NCBI RefSeq assembly: GCF_043195095.1
Contig: NZ_JBAFWN010000014.1
Length of the DNA: 64,000 bases
Source: NCEH01 sp043195095
GTDB taxonomy: Bacteria > Pseudomonadota > Alphaproteobacteria > Rhizobiales > Xanthobacteraceae
Strand: one strand, 5' to 3'
Position numbers and translations under genes: made by a program. The notes beneath the pieces were generated by a model. It did no database searches, had not been told where the DNA came from, and saw only the letters and a list, made by a program, of their open reading frames with translations. Numbering within the stretch: the first letter of the stretch is position 1; each line of letters opens with the position of its first letter. Shown in pieces: positions 27,152 through 35,768 of the stretch.

Positions 27152-29019
27152 TCTCCCAAAATAGCATCGGCGCGGGAGCCGGACTGAGAGACCTGTGATT
27201 GCCCCCGAGCCTTGTAGGACGCGGGATCCAGGGGAACGATCATGGTCTCTTCCAACTCATGGAGAGACAGAAGCGGACTCATGTCTTCCAAAGGCATGGA
27301 CAGGATTGAGCCATCCGGCTGCGGCAAAGCCGCTGACTTCGGTTGCAGGCTTTCCTCGGGGCGCAAGCGGATCTCACACAGGACGGGCCCCGGGCGCTTC
27401 AACACTTCTCTGACCGTTTCCCTTAGGTTACTGGCGTCTGAAACGCTCCAGGCTTCGAGCCCGTGGACCTCGGCGAGCTGACGCAGATCGGGGAAGTTCA
27501 ATTTTGCTTCCGGCCCGGTGCCTACATAGCGGCCCTGGAAATAGCCACGCTGTGTGTTACGGATCGAGGCGTAGCCGCCATTGTTGAAAATGAAGATGTG
27601 TACCGGGAGCTGGAGGGCAGCAATGGTCGACAATTCCTGAACGTTCATCATCAAGCTGCCGTCGCTTTCAACGGCCACAAACGGACGGCGCCCATTTGCG
27701 ACACCGCCTCCGATCAGGGCGGGGAGCCCGTATCCCATCGCGCCAAGTCCTGAAGTGAGGAATATGCGCTGACCAGGCTTTACATGAAAAGACGTATAGA
27801 AAATCTCGACCGCAAGCCCGGAACTCCCCGTAACGATCAATGTGTCTTCTGGAATCTCGTCCGCCAGCACCGCTGTCGCGTGATAGTGATCGATAACGCC
27901 TGATGTGGGGAAAGGCTTCCCGTCATTCACGGGATAGCGATCTTTCCAATTCTGGCAGTGTGACAACCACACCTGCCGATCCTGAGGGGCGCTTGAAGAG
28001 GAAGCGAAAATCGCCTTCTCAATGAACTCCCTTGCGTCCGCTTCAACCTTGATATCGATCGCGTCGCCGAGCTTGTTCAGCTCAGCCGGATCAATGTCAA
28101 CCATCACCTTTTTCGCCAGGCGGCCAAACTTAGCGGGGTTATAAGCCGTTGTAACATTGTCGAGGCGAGCGCCAATGGCGATGATGAGGTCTGCGTTTTG
28201 CACGGCGAAATTCGGCGCGCGTAGCGCTACGGTTCCCGGCCTTCCGACATTGAGCGGATGGTCGGACGACATGACATCCATGGCAAGCCAGGTTGTGACC
28301 GCAGGTATATTCAACGTCTCGGCGAGGGTGCGAAATGCCTGGGCGGCGCCCGCCAGACGAACGCCCTGACCCGCCAGCAAGAGTGGTCTTTCCGCTTGTG
28401 AGATCAGGTCCAGCACCTGCTGCACTTTATCGTCGATCGGTTGGGCGGCGACCGACGTGTCTGTCGGATCATAGCCCTCAAGCGCTTCGGAATCGATTGG
28501 CGCGGCTTGAATATCGAGCGGAATATCCACCCAAACCGGCCCGCGCCGACCGGTGCGAGCGAGATGCAGGGCCTTTTCCAACTCATAGCGAATGCGCTTT
28601 GGATCCATCACTGTCACGGCGTACTTGGTGATCGGTGTCACCAGTGCGACAATGTCCACTTCCTGGGGGCCCATCTGACGCACCCCGGTCTCGCCCTTCA
28701 GGTCTGCGCGCTTCACTTGTCCAGAAATGACCATTAGTGGGACTGAATCGATCCAAGCTCCAGCAACGCCCGTGATTGCGTTGGTGCCACCGGGGCCGGT
28801 GGTGACGAGGGCGACGCCGATATTCTCGGTAATGCGCGAATAGGCTTCGGCAGCAATTGTGGCGGCCTGCTCGTGATGATGGGGGATGTATTCGAGGTCT
28901 GAATGATTTCCGAAAGCATCCGCAAGGAACATATTCCCGCCGCCGGGAACTAAGAACACGGCTTTAACTCCGGCTTCGGCCACGAAGTCTGCAACGTAAT
29001 CGGCAAGCCGGATCGTCAT
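27148..29019 (-). CDS. Thiamine-pyrophosphate enzyme, acetolactate-synthase-like (YerE-like candidate)
   Basis: 623 residues with the three-domain TPP layout: N-terminal PYR domain with catalytic Glu50 (IPHHHEQAA), a central FAD/nucleotide-type domain (GQGVRLAGAA; PGTVALRAPNFAVQNADLIIAIGARLD), and a C-terminal PP domain with the metal/TPP motif SDGSLMMN...NNGGY. It is encoded inside a sugar operon with rfbF and rfbG, not beside ilvN or other branched-chain amino-acid genes. In yersiniose biosynthesis, YerE of this family transfers a two-carbon unit from pyruvate to CDP-4-keto-3,6-dideoxyglucose, and the enzymes for that substrate are encoded here. This role is inferred; a true acetolactate synthase or another keto-acid decarboxylase is possible. 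Confidence 0.82.
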   Translation of the reverse strand: MTIRLADYVADFVAEAGVKAVFLVPGGGNMFLADAFGNHSDLEYIPHHHEQAATIAAEAYSRITENIGVALVTTGPGGTNAITGVAGAWIDSVPLMVISGQVKRADLKGETGVRQMGPQEVDIVALVTPITKYAVTVMDPKRIRYELEKALHLARTGRRGPVWVDIPLDIQAAPIDSEALEGYDPTDTSVAAQPIDDKVQQVLDLISQAERPLLLAGQGVRLAGAAQAFRTLAETLNIPAVTTWLAMDVMSSDHPLNVGRPGTVALRAPNFAVQNADLIIAIGARLDNVTTAYNPAKFGRLAKKVMVDIDPAELNKLGDAIDIKVEADAREFIEKAIFASSSSAPQDRQVWLSHCQNWKDRYPVNDGKPFPTSGVIDHYHATAVLADEIPEDTLIVTGSSGLAVEIFYTSFHVKPGQRIFLTSGLGAMGYGLPALIGGGVANGRRPFVAVESDGSLMMNVQELSTIAALQLPVHIFIFNNGGYASIRNTQRGYFQGRYVGTGPEAKLNFPDLRQLAEVHGLEAWSVSDASNLRETVREVLKRPGPVLCEIRLRPEESLQPKSAALPQPDGSILSMPLEDMSPLLSLHELEETMIVPLDPASYKARGQSQVSQSGSRADAILGE

Positions 29020-29044
29020 GATGCACCTTGGGATTTTGAAATTA

Positions 29045-30316
29045 TTAGATCACTTGACGCCTTCGGAAACCATTCGCAGGAACGAAAGTCAACCCAAAAA
29101 CCACAATGGCGACGCACGTGTTCGTAAAAAAAAGAGCGGCTGCAACGCCCCACGGATCGGTCGCATATAACGTTGCGTAAAAAATAAAACCCCCGCTGAA
29201 GAGACATAGCGGCAGCAGATAATGGTAATTTTTCCTGCCTGCGAGAAACATCATAGACGCCTGCGCCGTGGCCAGCATCACCATAGCCCCGGTCGTCAAA
29301 TGAGAAATACCCACCGCCAATGCAAAATCCTTCCCGAAAAACCGGGTTAGGATGAATTCTGCACTAAATAGTAATAATAGGCCTGAGCCGACACTTATTG
29401 CTGCGGTGAGCCCAAAGGTCATATTGAAATTTCCGCGTCCGAGCTCTCCCCGTGCGCGACTTTGCGCGGCTTCGGAGAAGATAATGCCAGCAAGTGCACT
29501 CGGTAATAGCAGAACGACGCGACTGAGAATCGCAGCTGCGGAATACAGCCCGGTCCAAGACGGATTCGCCTGCATGCCGACAATTACGATATCCGCGTAA
29601 GACAGCAGTGCGATGCAGGTTGCGGTGACGGCCTGAGGATAAGTCACCCGAACGAGACGAGCAGAGGTGTCCGACGGCAAGGGAACTGTCGGGATCCCGA
29701 TCAGGTCCCTCAACTTCCAAACCACGAAAGCGAGCGACAGGATAACCGGTAGCGCACAACTCCAGACGGCCCCCGACACGCCCCATCCCGCGAACCAAAC
29801 AAATATGATCCCAAATACCACCCGAAATGTCGAAACGGCGCCCTGCGCTACGGCAAAGCTGACGTAATTCCCCCGCGCCTGCAGAAGGCCCGCACCAATT
29901 GGCTGAACGAATAACAAGGTGACGCACGCGCCCGCCCCGATGATCGCGGGAAAAGAGACGTGAAAGAGCGCCGCTAAGGGGGCACTACCTGCCGCCACCA
30001 GAAGAAAGATCACACTGCTCACACCTCCGACGACCAACGTCGCCCGAAAGAACAGTCTGGCCTCTGCGGACTTGCCTAGCCCCTTCAGCTCTATTGCCAG
30101 CTGGCACGCTATGAGTGGAATTATAACGGCGGGTGTCCACAACACGTTCATCGCGGAAAAAAGGGCACTGAATCTTCCAAAATCATCCAACGTCAGAGCG
30201 TGGACGAGCAAAAACTGAAACAGATAAGCGGTCGCGTTACCAAAATTAATAATCACAAGCGGCAGTATAAACGACACAAAAAAACGCTTAGCTGCAGGGA
30301 AACGAGCGGCTAACAT
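29045..30316 (-). CDS. Oligosaccharide flippase-like membrane protein (Wzx type)
   Basis: 423 residues and roughly twelve hydrophobic helices with few charged loops. The N-terminal helix pair LVIINFGNATAYLFQFLLVHALTLDDFGRFSALFSAMNVLW matches the start of Wzx/MATE-like polysaccharide flippases in its FGRF-type turn. It would move lipid-linked glycan units across the inner membrane. A GAGGAGA ribosome site precedes the ATG at 30316. The gene lies between the TPP-enzyme and FkbM genes. Family is inferred from topology and context. Confidence 0.8.
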   Translation of the reverse strand: MLAARFPAAKRFFVSFILPLVIINFGNATAYLFQFLLVHALTLDDFGRFSALFSAMNVLWTPAVIIPLIACQLAIELKGLGKSAEARLFFRATLVVGGVSSVIFLLVAAGSAPLAALFHVSFPAIIGAGACVTLLFVQPIGAGLLQARGNYVSFAVAQGAVSTFRVVFGIIFVWFAGWGVSGAVWSCALPVILSLAFVVWKLRDLIGIPTVPLPSDTSARLVRVTYPQAVTATCIALLSYADIVIVGMQANPSWTGLYSAAAILSRVVLLLPSALAGIIFSEAAQSRARGELGRGNFNMTFGLTAAISVGSGLLLLFSAEFILTRFFGKDFALAVGISHLTTGAMVMLATAQASMMFLAGRKNYHYLLPLCLFSGGFIFYATLYATDPWGVAAALFFTNTCVAIVVFGLTFVPANGFRRRQVI

Positions 30317-30344
30317 TCCATCGTCTCCTCACGCATAACAAGAC

Positions 30345-31163
30345 TCAATCACTTAAAGATTTAATAATGTCACGGTCCCGGCTCTGGAAGAAAAAGAAAT
30401 TCGAAATGTCTACCCCCTCAACGAGGGGCTGATCGAGAACTGCACGAAACGCTTCATTAGTCTCGAGCACTATGAACTTTTTAAATACTAAAATGACTGC
30501 CACATACCCATGTAAGAACAAAATATCTCCGCAACGCGACGCGTTTGCGCTATGTCTTCCCACAATCTCGATCATGAAAACTGGATGAAAGGTCTTTATG
30601 ACGTTTAAACCGCCTCTCAAGACAGAAAATTCATGACCTTCGACGTCGATCTTAATAAAATCAACCTGCTGACGATCCGAGAGAAGGCGATCCAAGCTCG
30701 TTATTGGAACTTCGATCAGATCCAGATCTGACCTTTTGCTAATGGGGTTGCTATCTTCAATTGTAGCGAGCGCATCTTGTTGAGACGCTGCACCGCGCAA
30801 ACTCATCATGCGAGGTACCGCGAGCTTCGCTGTACCTTCAGAGTCCGATAACGCAAACTGCCGAACCTCGACACCCCTGCCGACGACCTTTTGGAGATAG
30901 GCGAAGAGCTTTGGCTGGGGCTCGATCGCAAGAACCTGCGCTCCAGACTTAGCAAGAATATATGAGAAGAGCCCTAGGTTCGCGCCAACGTCAACCGCGA
31001 ACAAGCCCCCCCTCCGAGCCTTGAGAAGACCCAAAACCCGCTCGACAACCGGCATTTCGGGCTCAAGATATCCAAGCCGAACATTCTTCCAGATATTGAT
31101 CGAATAAGAGATGGAAGGCGGAAGGTATTCAAGAACCAGATTTCGAACGATATCCCGAAGCAT
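30345..31163 (-). CDS. FkbM-family SAM-dependent methyltransferase
   Basis: About 272 residues with motif I FAVDVGANLGLFSYIL, VLAIEPQPKLFAYL, and the family-typical VDFIKIDVEGHEFSVLRGG. It probably O-methylates a sugar of the glycan. The frame extends to a TTG at 31214, overlapping the upstream gene by 13 bases. The ATG at 31163 has a GGA-containing ribosome site and is used here, but the longer form cannot be excluded. It is the shorter and more standard of the two FkbM proteins in this operon. Confidence 0.88.
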   Translation of the reverse strand: MLRDIVRNLVLEYLPPSISYSINIWKNVRLGYLEPEMPVVERVLGLLKARRGGLFAVDVGANLGLFSYILAKSGAQVLAIEPQPKLFAYLQKVVGRGVEVRQFALSDSEGTAKLAVPRMMSLRGAASQQDALATIEDSNPISKRSDLDLIEVPITSLDRLLSDRQQVDFIKIDVEGHEFSVLRGGLNVIKTFHPVFMIEIVGRHSANASRCGDILFLHGYVAVILVFKKFIVLETNEAFRAVLDQPLVEGVDISNFFFFQSRDRDIIKSLSD

Positions 31164-31201
31164 TTTCGTATCCAGCCATACGCCCAATTTCCACCAGAAC
31201 C

Positions 31202-32743
31202 TCACGCCAACCAATGGGTCAGGAAAGTCTTACGCTCCGGATTCTTACCTATGGCTTCGTCCGTATAATAACTGTCGCTACCCATATGTGTCGAAGAAAT
31301 CTCCTCAAACACAGCGCCGTTGGCTGTCTCAAAAGCATGGCGTACGCCCGGCTCGATGGTAATCACCGCGCCGACTCCATAGACCTGACTTTGGCCGTTC
31401 AGCGACAACGTCAGGTCGCCATGAAGGATATGGAAAGTCTCTTCTTTTAAGTTGTGATATTGCTCCGGATGCTTCTGCCCTGGCAGAACGGCAATAATCT
31501 TCTTACAATAATCACGATTGACCACCGTAATCATCGTAATTCCAAATTCGTCAAACTTTTCCAGGCCGTAATGGTGTGATATCTCTAGATCTGCCTGCCC
31601 GGGAACCACGACCCGCGCCTCTGCGAGGAGATCCTTCACACGTTGAACGACGGCACTGACCTTTTCCCGCACGTTCTCATAACGAGCGTTCGACTGCAAA
31701 ACAGCTTGCTTTGCCTTAATCGGCGAAGTGGCATAATAATGGGAATATTTGGACCAGTCGTTCGCCGTCACGTGGCCATCTTGGGTCGGTATGGCGAAAA
31801 AGACGTCGCTCGGGCGAATACGCTCACCGACATCGATATCACGATTGACGAACGCGCCACGGCGCAAGGAAATCAAGCTATCAAGCTCGGCCTTCGTCGG
31901 CTCAATCCGGCCCGCTGTCCGACCCGCGACGTCGTAAGCATGCTGCGCGCTCTTCAGCCACGCATGAATCTGCTTTGGCGTGGCTGAATAATTATTGAGC
32001 GCATATTCCTCGGTGACGACACCCACATGCTTCTCGAATGCGACCGCACCCTTTGCAATCGCCATCGCAACGGCAACCGTTTCATCCGGATTTTCGTGAG
32101 TGGAATAGCCAATCCGAATGCTCGGATAACGCCTACGAAGATAATCGATCTGATTGAGCTGAAGGCCGGCAGCCGGCGTCGGGTACTCCGCCACGCAATG
32201 CATCAGCAGAAAATCTTTGTCGCGATGCAGCATGAATGCAACGACATTATCCATGCTGTCCTGCGAGATTCCCGCCGTCGAAGCGATGACCGACAAGGAG
32301 CTGGAGGCGATCTTTTCCAATAAGGGCCAGTCGGTGAAGGAGCAGCTTGCCACCTTAAGCACATCGAACTGATCTTCGATGATTGCGTCGACGGACGCTT
32401 CGTCAAAAGGCGTGCAGATCGCGAGAAAGCCAGCATCGCGGATTTCACCGACGATGCGCTTCATGTCCTCGCGCGACAACCGCGTCTCCGAAAAACGTTT
32501 AATGTATTTTATGTCTAGACGATCCTTAAAATCCTCATGGATGAAGGTATCGAGTTGCCGATATTGCAGCTTGAATGCAAATTTAAAATCAAAATCCTTC
32601 GCAACGTCGCGAAATTCGCGAATCACGCGAATTCCATGTTCGACGTTTCCCATGTGGTTATTTGCAAGTTCGAAAATAAAAAGACGATCCGGAATCTTGG
32701 TCGACCCCTCAGTGCACCGCGCAAACTCATGATGAGCATTCAT
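31202..32743 (-). CDS. NeuB/SpsE-family nonulosonate synthase fused to SAF and cupin domains
   Basis: About 513 residues. The N-terminal NeuB-type TIM barrel has FIFELANNHMGN, FAFKLQ, IGYSTHE and AFEKHVG, matching sialic-acid-synthase-family motifs. These enzymes condense phosphoenolpyruvate with an aldose or aldose phosphate. A SAF (antifreeze-like) domain follows (RGAFVNRDIDVGERIRPSDV). The last 110 residues or so form a cupin (GQKHPEQYHNLKEETFHILHG; YGVGAVITIEPGVRHAFE). The ATG at 32743 with a GGGGTC site is preferred over the open frame to 32806. An adjacent HAD phosphatase may remove a phosphate from the product. No CMP-sugar synthetase is in the window. Confidence 0.85.
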   Translation of the reverse strand: MNAHHEFARCTEGSTKIPDRLFIFELANNHMGNVEHGIRVIREFRDVAKDFDFKFAFKLQYRQLDTFIHEDFKDRLDIKYIKRFSETRLSREDMKRIVGEIRDAGFLAICTPFDEASVDAIIEDQFDVLKVASCSFTDWPLLEKIASSSLSVIASTAGISQDSMDNVVAFMLHRDKDFLLMHCVAEYPTPAAGLQLNQIDYLRRRYPSIRIGYSTHENPDETVAVAMAIAKGAVAFEKHVGVVTEEYALNNYSATPKQIHAWLKSAQHAYDVAGRTAGRIEPTKAELDSLISLRRGAFVNRDIDVGERIRPSDVFFAIPTQDGHVTANDWSKYSHYYATSPIKAKQAVLQSNARYENVREKVSAVVQRVKDLLAEARVVVPGQADLEISHHYGLEKFDEFGITMITVVNRDYCKKIIAVLPGQKHPEQYHNLKEETFHILHGDLTLSLNGQSQVYGVGAVITIEPGVRHAFETANGAVFEEISSTHMGSDSYYTDEAIGKNPERKTFLTHWLA

Positions 32744-32839
32744 CGCAGACCCCGTCGCCCAAATTATCGCCACCAAATTCGCGGCCACCGAATATCCAAG
32801 AAACAATTCTCTGTCAAGACACGAAATGTTACCCCGTGC

Positions 32840-33520
32840 TTAGTCGTAGAATATCTCCCTAATGACAAGTTCAAGCTCATTAAAATGGTCAATTGTCCCT
32901 GCAATAGACCGCCGATCAGACGAAAGAGGCCCGTAACCAAACGAAACATGGATTATCGGAATATTTGCAGAGACTGCCGTATTAATATCAACATCGCTAT
33001 CCCCAACCATAACAGCTCGTCTTGGATCACCTCCGAGTTCTTGAATTGTGTTTAGGAGGTGACTGGGATGAGGTTTGCTTTTTGCAAAAGTGTCTCGACC
33101 AGCTACAACAAGGAAAAGATCATCTAAATTAAGGTTTTTTAACAGTTTTGACGCGAGTCTATGCCGTTTATTAGTGCAGACTCCCAGCTTGGCGCCCGCC
33201 TGTGTAAGGCGCTCGCATACCTCCCTAAGGCCAGGATAGGGCGCGCTCTTTACCGCGATATTGGCCTCATAATGTGCGAGGAAGCGATCGATCCCTCTGG
33301 TGAGGATCTCCGGGTCAGCCGCGACGCCATTGAAAGCCAGTCCGAGCCGGAGCATCTCTTCTGCTCCGCGGCTGACGCCTGGCAAAATCAGCGCAGGCGG
33401 CGCTGCGGAAAAGGACAACGAGGCAAGCGCCTCATTCACGCTATCAATAATATCCGGCGCTGTGTCCACCATTGTTCCGTCGAGATCAAAGACGACGCTT
33501 GCACCCTCAATATCTGCCAT
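32840..33520 (-). CDS. HAD-superfamily phosphatase (Gph-like)
   Basis: About 226 residues with all HAD motifs: VVFDLDGTMVDTAPD (motif I with both Asp), GVCTNKR (motif II Thr), a Lys in SKLLKNLNLDDLF...FAKSKPHPSHLL (motif III), and MVGDSDVDINTA (motif IV). The helical cap resembles phosphoglycolate phosphatase. The ATG at 33520, with AAAGGA upstream, is chosen over the open frame to 33583. Placed between a NeuB-type synthase and rfbG, it is more likely to dephosphorylate a sugar intermediate than to be the housekeeping Gph, but that is inferred. Confidence 0.88.
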   Translation of the reverse strand: MADIEGASVVFDLDGTMVDTAPDIIDSVNEALASLSFSAAPPALILPGVSRGAEEMLRLGLAFNGVAADPEILTRGIDRFLAHYEANIAVKSAPYPGLREVCERLTQAGAKLGVCTNKRHRLASKLLKNLNLDDLFLVVAGRDTFAKSKPHPSHLLNTIQELGGDPRRAVMVGDSDVDINTAVSANIPIIHVSFGYGPLSSDRRSIAGTIDHFNELELVIREIFYD

Positions 33521-33624
33521 GATCGGTCCTTTGACCAACTCCTTTGAACGGTGCCCCGTCATGCCTCGGGGTTCAGCGCCCATTTAATCTCTGGCGACAA
33601 ACGGCTTAATCGTCATGAGCTGGT

Positions 33625-34701
33625 TCAGACCTTCAGGCTCGCTTGATACGCAGCGATCTGCGTACGCGAGACATCCTGCATGTCGGCCCCGGCCAGAAAC
33701 GCCTTGTGCCAGGTGACGATCTCCTCCAGCGCCCGCGTCAGCGGCCAGGCCGCTCGCCAGCCAAGACCCGCGCGGGCCTTCGCACAATCCAAAGACAAGA
33801 AGTGAGCCTCATGAGGTCCCAGATTTGCATCAAGTGTCCACCGCGCACCCTGTCCCCACAGATTGGTCAGATGCTCCACAATCCAACTTACCGGTCGTAC
33901 ATCATCCGGCGAAGGTCCGAAATTCCAGCCGCTAGCGTAGTCATTTCCGCCTGCCCCATGGAGGCGCTCCGCCAAAGTGAGATAGCCGCTCAATGGCTCA
34001 AGCACGTGCTGCCATGGACGGATTGCAGACGGATTGCGGATCTTCACCGGCTCTCCCGCCGCGATCGAACGCATGATGTCCGGCACGAGGCGATTGGCCG
34101 CCCAGTCTCCGCCCCCGATGACGTTACCGGCCCGCCCGCTGCCCACCGCCACTAGCCTACCTTCCTCCTTAGCACGCGAAAAGTACGACTGCCGATAAGC
34201 TGAGGTCACCAGTTCCGCGCATGCCTTTGAATTGCTGTAGGGATCATACCCCCCCATGGGCTCCGTTTCACGATAGCCCCAAACCCACTCGCGGTTCTCG
34301 TAGCATTTATCGCTCGTGACGTTGACAATTGTGCGAACGCTGGGCGTGTTTCGCACCGCTTCAAAGAGGTTCACGAGCCCCATGACGTTCGTGGAGTATG
34401 TCTCTACCGGATCATCATAGCCACGCAGGACGATCGCTTGCGCTGCCATATGGATGACGATCTCGGGGCTTGCGTCGCGCATCGCCGTGGACAGGGTGGC
34501 TGGGTCGCGTATATCTCCGATGATCGACCGGCTCACCTCTTGTATCCGTGCAACTTCAAAGAAGCTTGAGCCCGATGGCGCGAGAGCAAAGCCCGTCACC
34601 TCGGCTCCCAGGCCGTGAAGCCACAGCGATAGCCATCCACCTTTGAACCCTGTGTGCCCCGTCAGGAATACCCGCTTTCCGCGCCAGAATTCAGGTGTCA
34701 T
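33625..34701 (-). CDS. rfbG: CDP-glucose 4,6-dehydratase RfbG
   Basis: Extended SDR of 358 residues that converts CDP-glucose to CDP-4-keto-6-deoxyglucose. Motifs are the NAD-binding VFLTGHTGFKGGWLSLWL, the catalytic Thr in NVTSDKCYENREW, and YDPYSNSKACAE (YxxxK), all characteristic of RfbG. The ATG at 34701 overlaps the rfbF stop by ATGA, so that start is chosen over the open frame to 34740. It acts directly after RfbF in the CDP-dideoxysugar pathway. Confidence 0.95.
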   Translation of the reverse strand: MTPEFWRGKRVFLTGHTGFKGGWLSLWLHGLGAEVTGFALAPSGSSFFEVARIQEVSRSIIGDIRDPATLSTAMRDASPEIVIHMAAQAIVLRGYDDPVETYSTNVMGLVNLFEAVRNTPSVRTIVNVTSDKCYENREWVWGYRETEPMGGYDPYSNSKACAELVTSAYRQSYFSRAKEEGRLVAVGSGRAGNVIGGGDWAANRLVPDIMRSIAAGEPVKIRNPSAIRPWQHVLEPLSGYLTLAERLHGAGGNDYASGWNFGPSPDDVRPVSWIVEHLTNLWGQGARWTLDANLGPHEAHFLSLDCAKARAGLGWRAAWPLTRALEEIVTWHKAFLAGADMQDVSRTQIAAYQASLKV

Positions 34702-35468
34702 CGGTCCCACACCTTCCAAGGCGCCTTGCCGGTTTCCCACAAAGCCTCAAGGCTAGTCTTGTCGCGCAGGGTATCCATCGGCTGCCAGAAGCCGGGATGG
34801 AACCAAGCCTGAAGTTCGCCCTCCTGAGCCAGCCGCTCGATCGGCTCCCGCTCCCAAAGCGTATGATCGTCGGCGATATAGTCGAGGACCTTTGGCGACA
34901 AGACGAAGAAGCCGCCGTTGATCCAGCCGCCATCTCCAACCGGCTTTTCCACGAAGGCGGAGATGCGGTTGCCGTCGAGCTGAAGGGAGCCGAACCGGCC
35001 CGGCGGCTGAACCGCGGTCATGGTCGCGAGCTGACCATGCGATTTATGAAAATTGATGAGCGCCCCGATATCGACAGACCCGACGCCATCTCCATAGGTC
35101 AAGCAGAAATCGCCCTTGATGTAAGGCGCCGCCCGTTTGACACGCCCCCCGGTCTGCGTGCCCTCGCCGGTATCGACGAGGGTGACGCGCCAAGGCTCCG
35201 CCTTACGTTGATGCACTTCTATGGAATTATCGTCCATGTTGATGGTGACATCAGACATGTGAAGAAAATAATTGGCGAAATACTCTTTTATCATATAACC
35301 TTTGTAGCCGCAGCAAATGATAAAATCATTTACTCCGTACCACGAGTAAATTTTCAATATATGCCAAAGAATAGGCTTTCCGCCGATCTCGATCATCGGT
35401 TTCGGGCGAAGATTGGATTCTTCGGAGATGCGCGTGCCGTAGCCGCCAGCGAGAATGACCGCCTGCAT
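34698..35468 (-). CDS. rfbF: Glucose-1-phosphate cytidylyltransferase RfbF
   Basis: Nucleotidyltransferase of 256 residues that makes CDP-glucose from CTP and glucose-1-phosphate. The signature MQAVILAGGYGTRISEES and KPMIEIGGKPILWHILK are both typical of RfbF. FCLTYGDGVGSVD supplies the metal-binding Asp. It is the first gene of the long leftward polysaccharide operon; a GGGGAAG ribosome site precedes the ATG. It overlaps rfbG by four bases. Confidence 0.96.
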   Translation of the reverse strand: MQAVILAGGYGTRISEESNLRPKPMIEIGGKPILWHILKIYSWYGVNDFIICCGYKGYMIKEYFANYFLHMSDVTINMDDNSIEVHQRKAEPWRVTLVDTGEGTQTGGRVKRAAPYIKGDFCLTYGDGVGSVDIGALINFHKSHGQLATMTAVQPPGRFGSLQLDGNRISAFVEKPVGDGGWINGGFFVLSPKVLDYIADDHTLWEREPIERLAQEGELQAWFHPGFWQPMDTLRDKTSLEALWETGKAPWKVWDR

Positions 35469-35768
35469 TAATGCTTCCCCGTTCCACCGCCCTAAAACGG
35501 ATCGGACTACTAAGGCACCTTGATATTGAGTTCAAGCCTGCCTTGGCAACTATAGGTGGGATATTCAGGCACGCCGGCAAAGAATCTCGACCGCTGCCGC
35601 ACCGGCCTGAATGATGCCCTCACCGTGAGGGCATGCGACGTTTTAGACCTTCCGCGCAAGCTAAATCCATGCCCTGCGCTTGCACAAAAACGAATGCGCT
35701 GTACAACCCTGAGCCCTGCGGTCTAATATTTACCTATGCTGCGCCCGCCACGCTGAAGACGGCACGCC
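35469..35768. promoter_or_regulatory. Promoter region of the rfbF-led operon with a perfect palindrome
   Basis: 300 bases with no gene. At 35614-35634 is a 21-bp inverted repeat with perfect 10-bp arms, ATGCCCTCAC and GTGAGGGCAT, around a single central base. No U-run follows on the minus strand, so it is more likely a protein-binding site than a terminator. It lies about 150 bases upstream of the rfbF start. Confidence 0.55.

Noticed and set aside
18324..29019. Phosphonate biosynthesis from the TPP enzyme and Fe-ADH-like enzyme
   Set aside because: No PEP mutase gene is present, and the TPP enzyme has full acetolactate-synthase length rather than the shorter phosphonopyruvate decarboxylase form.
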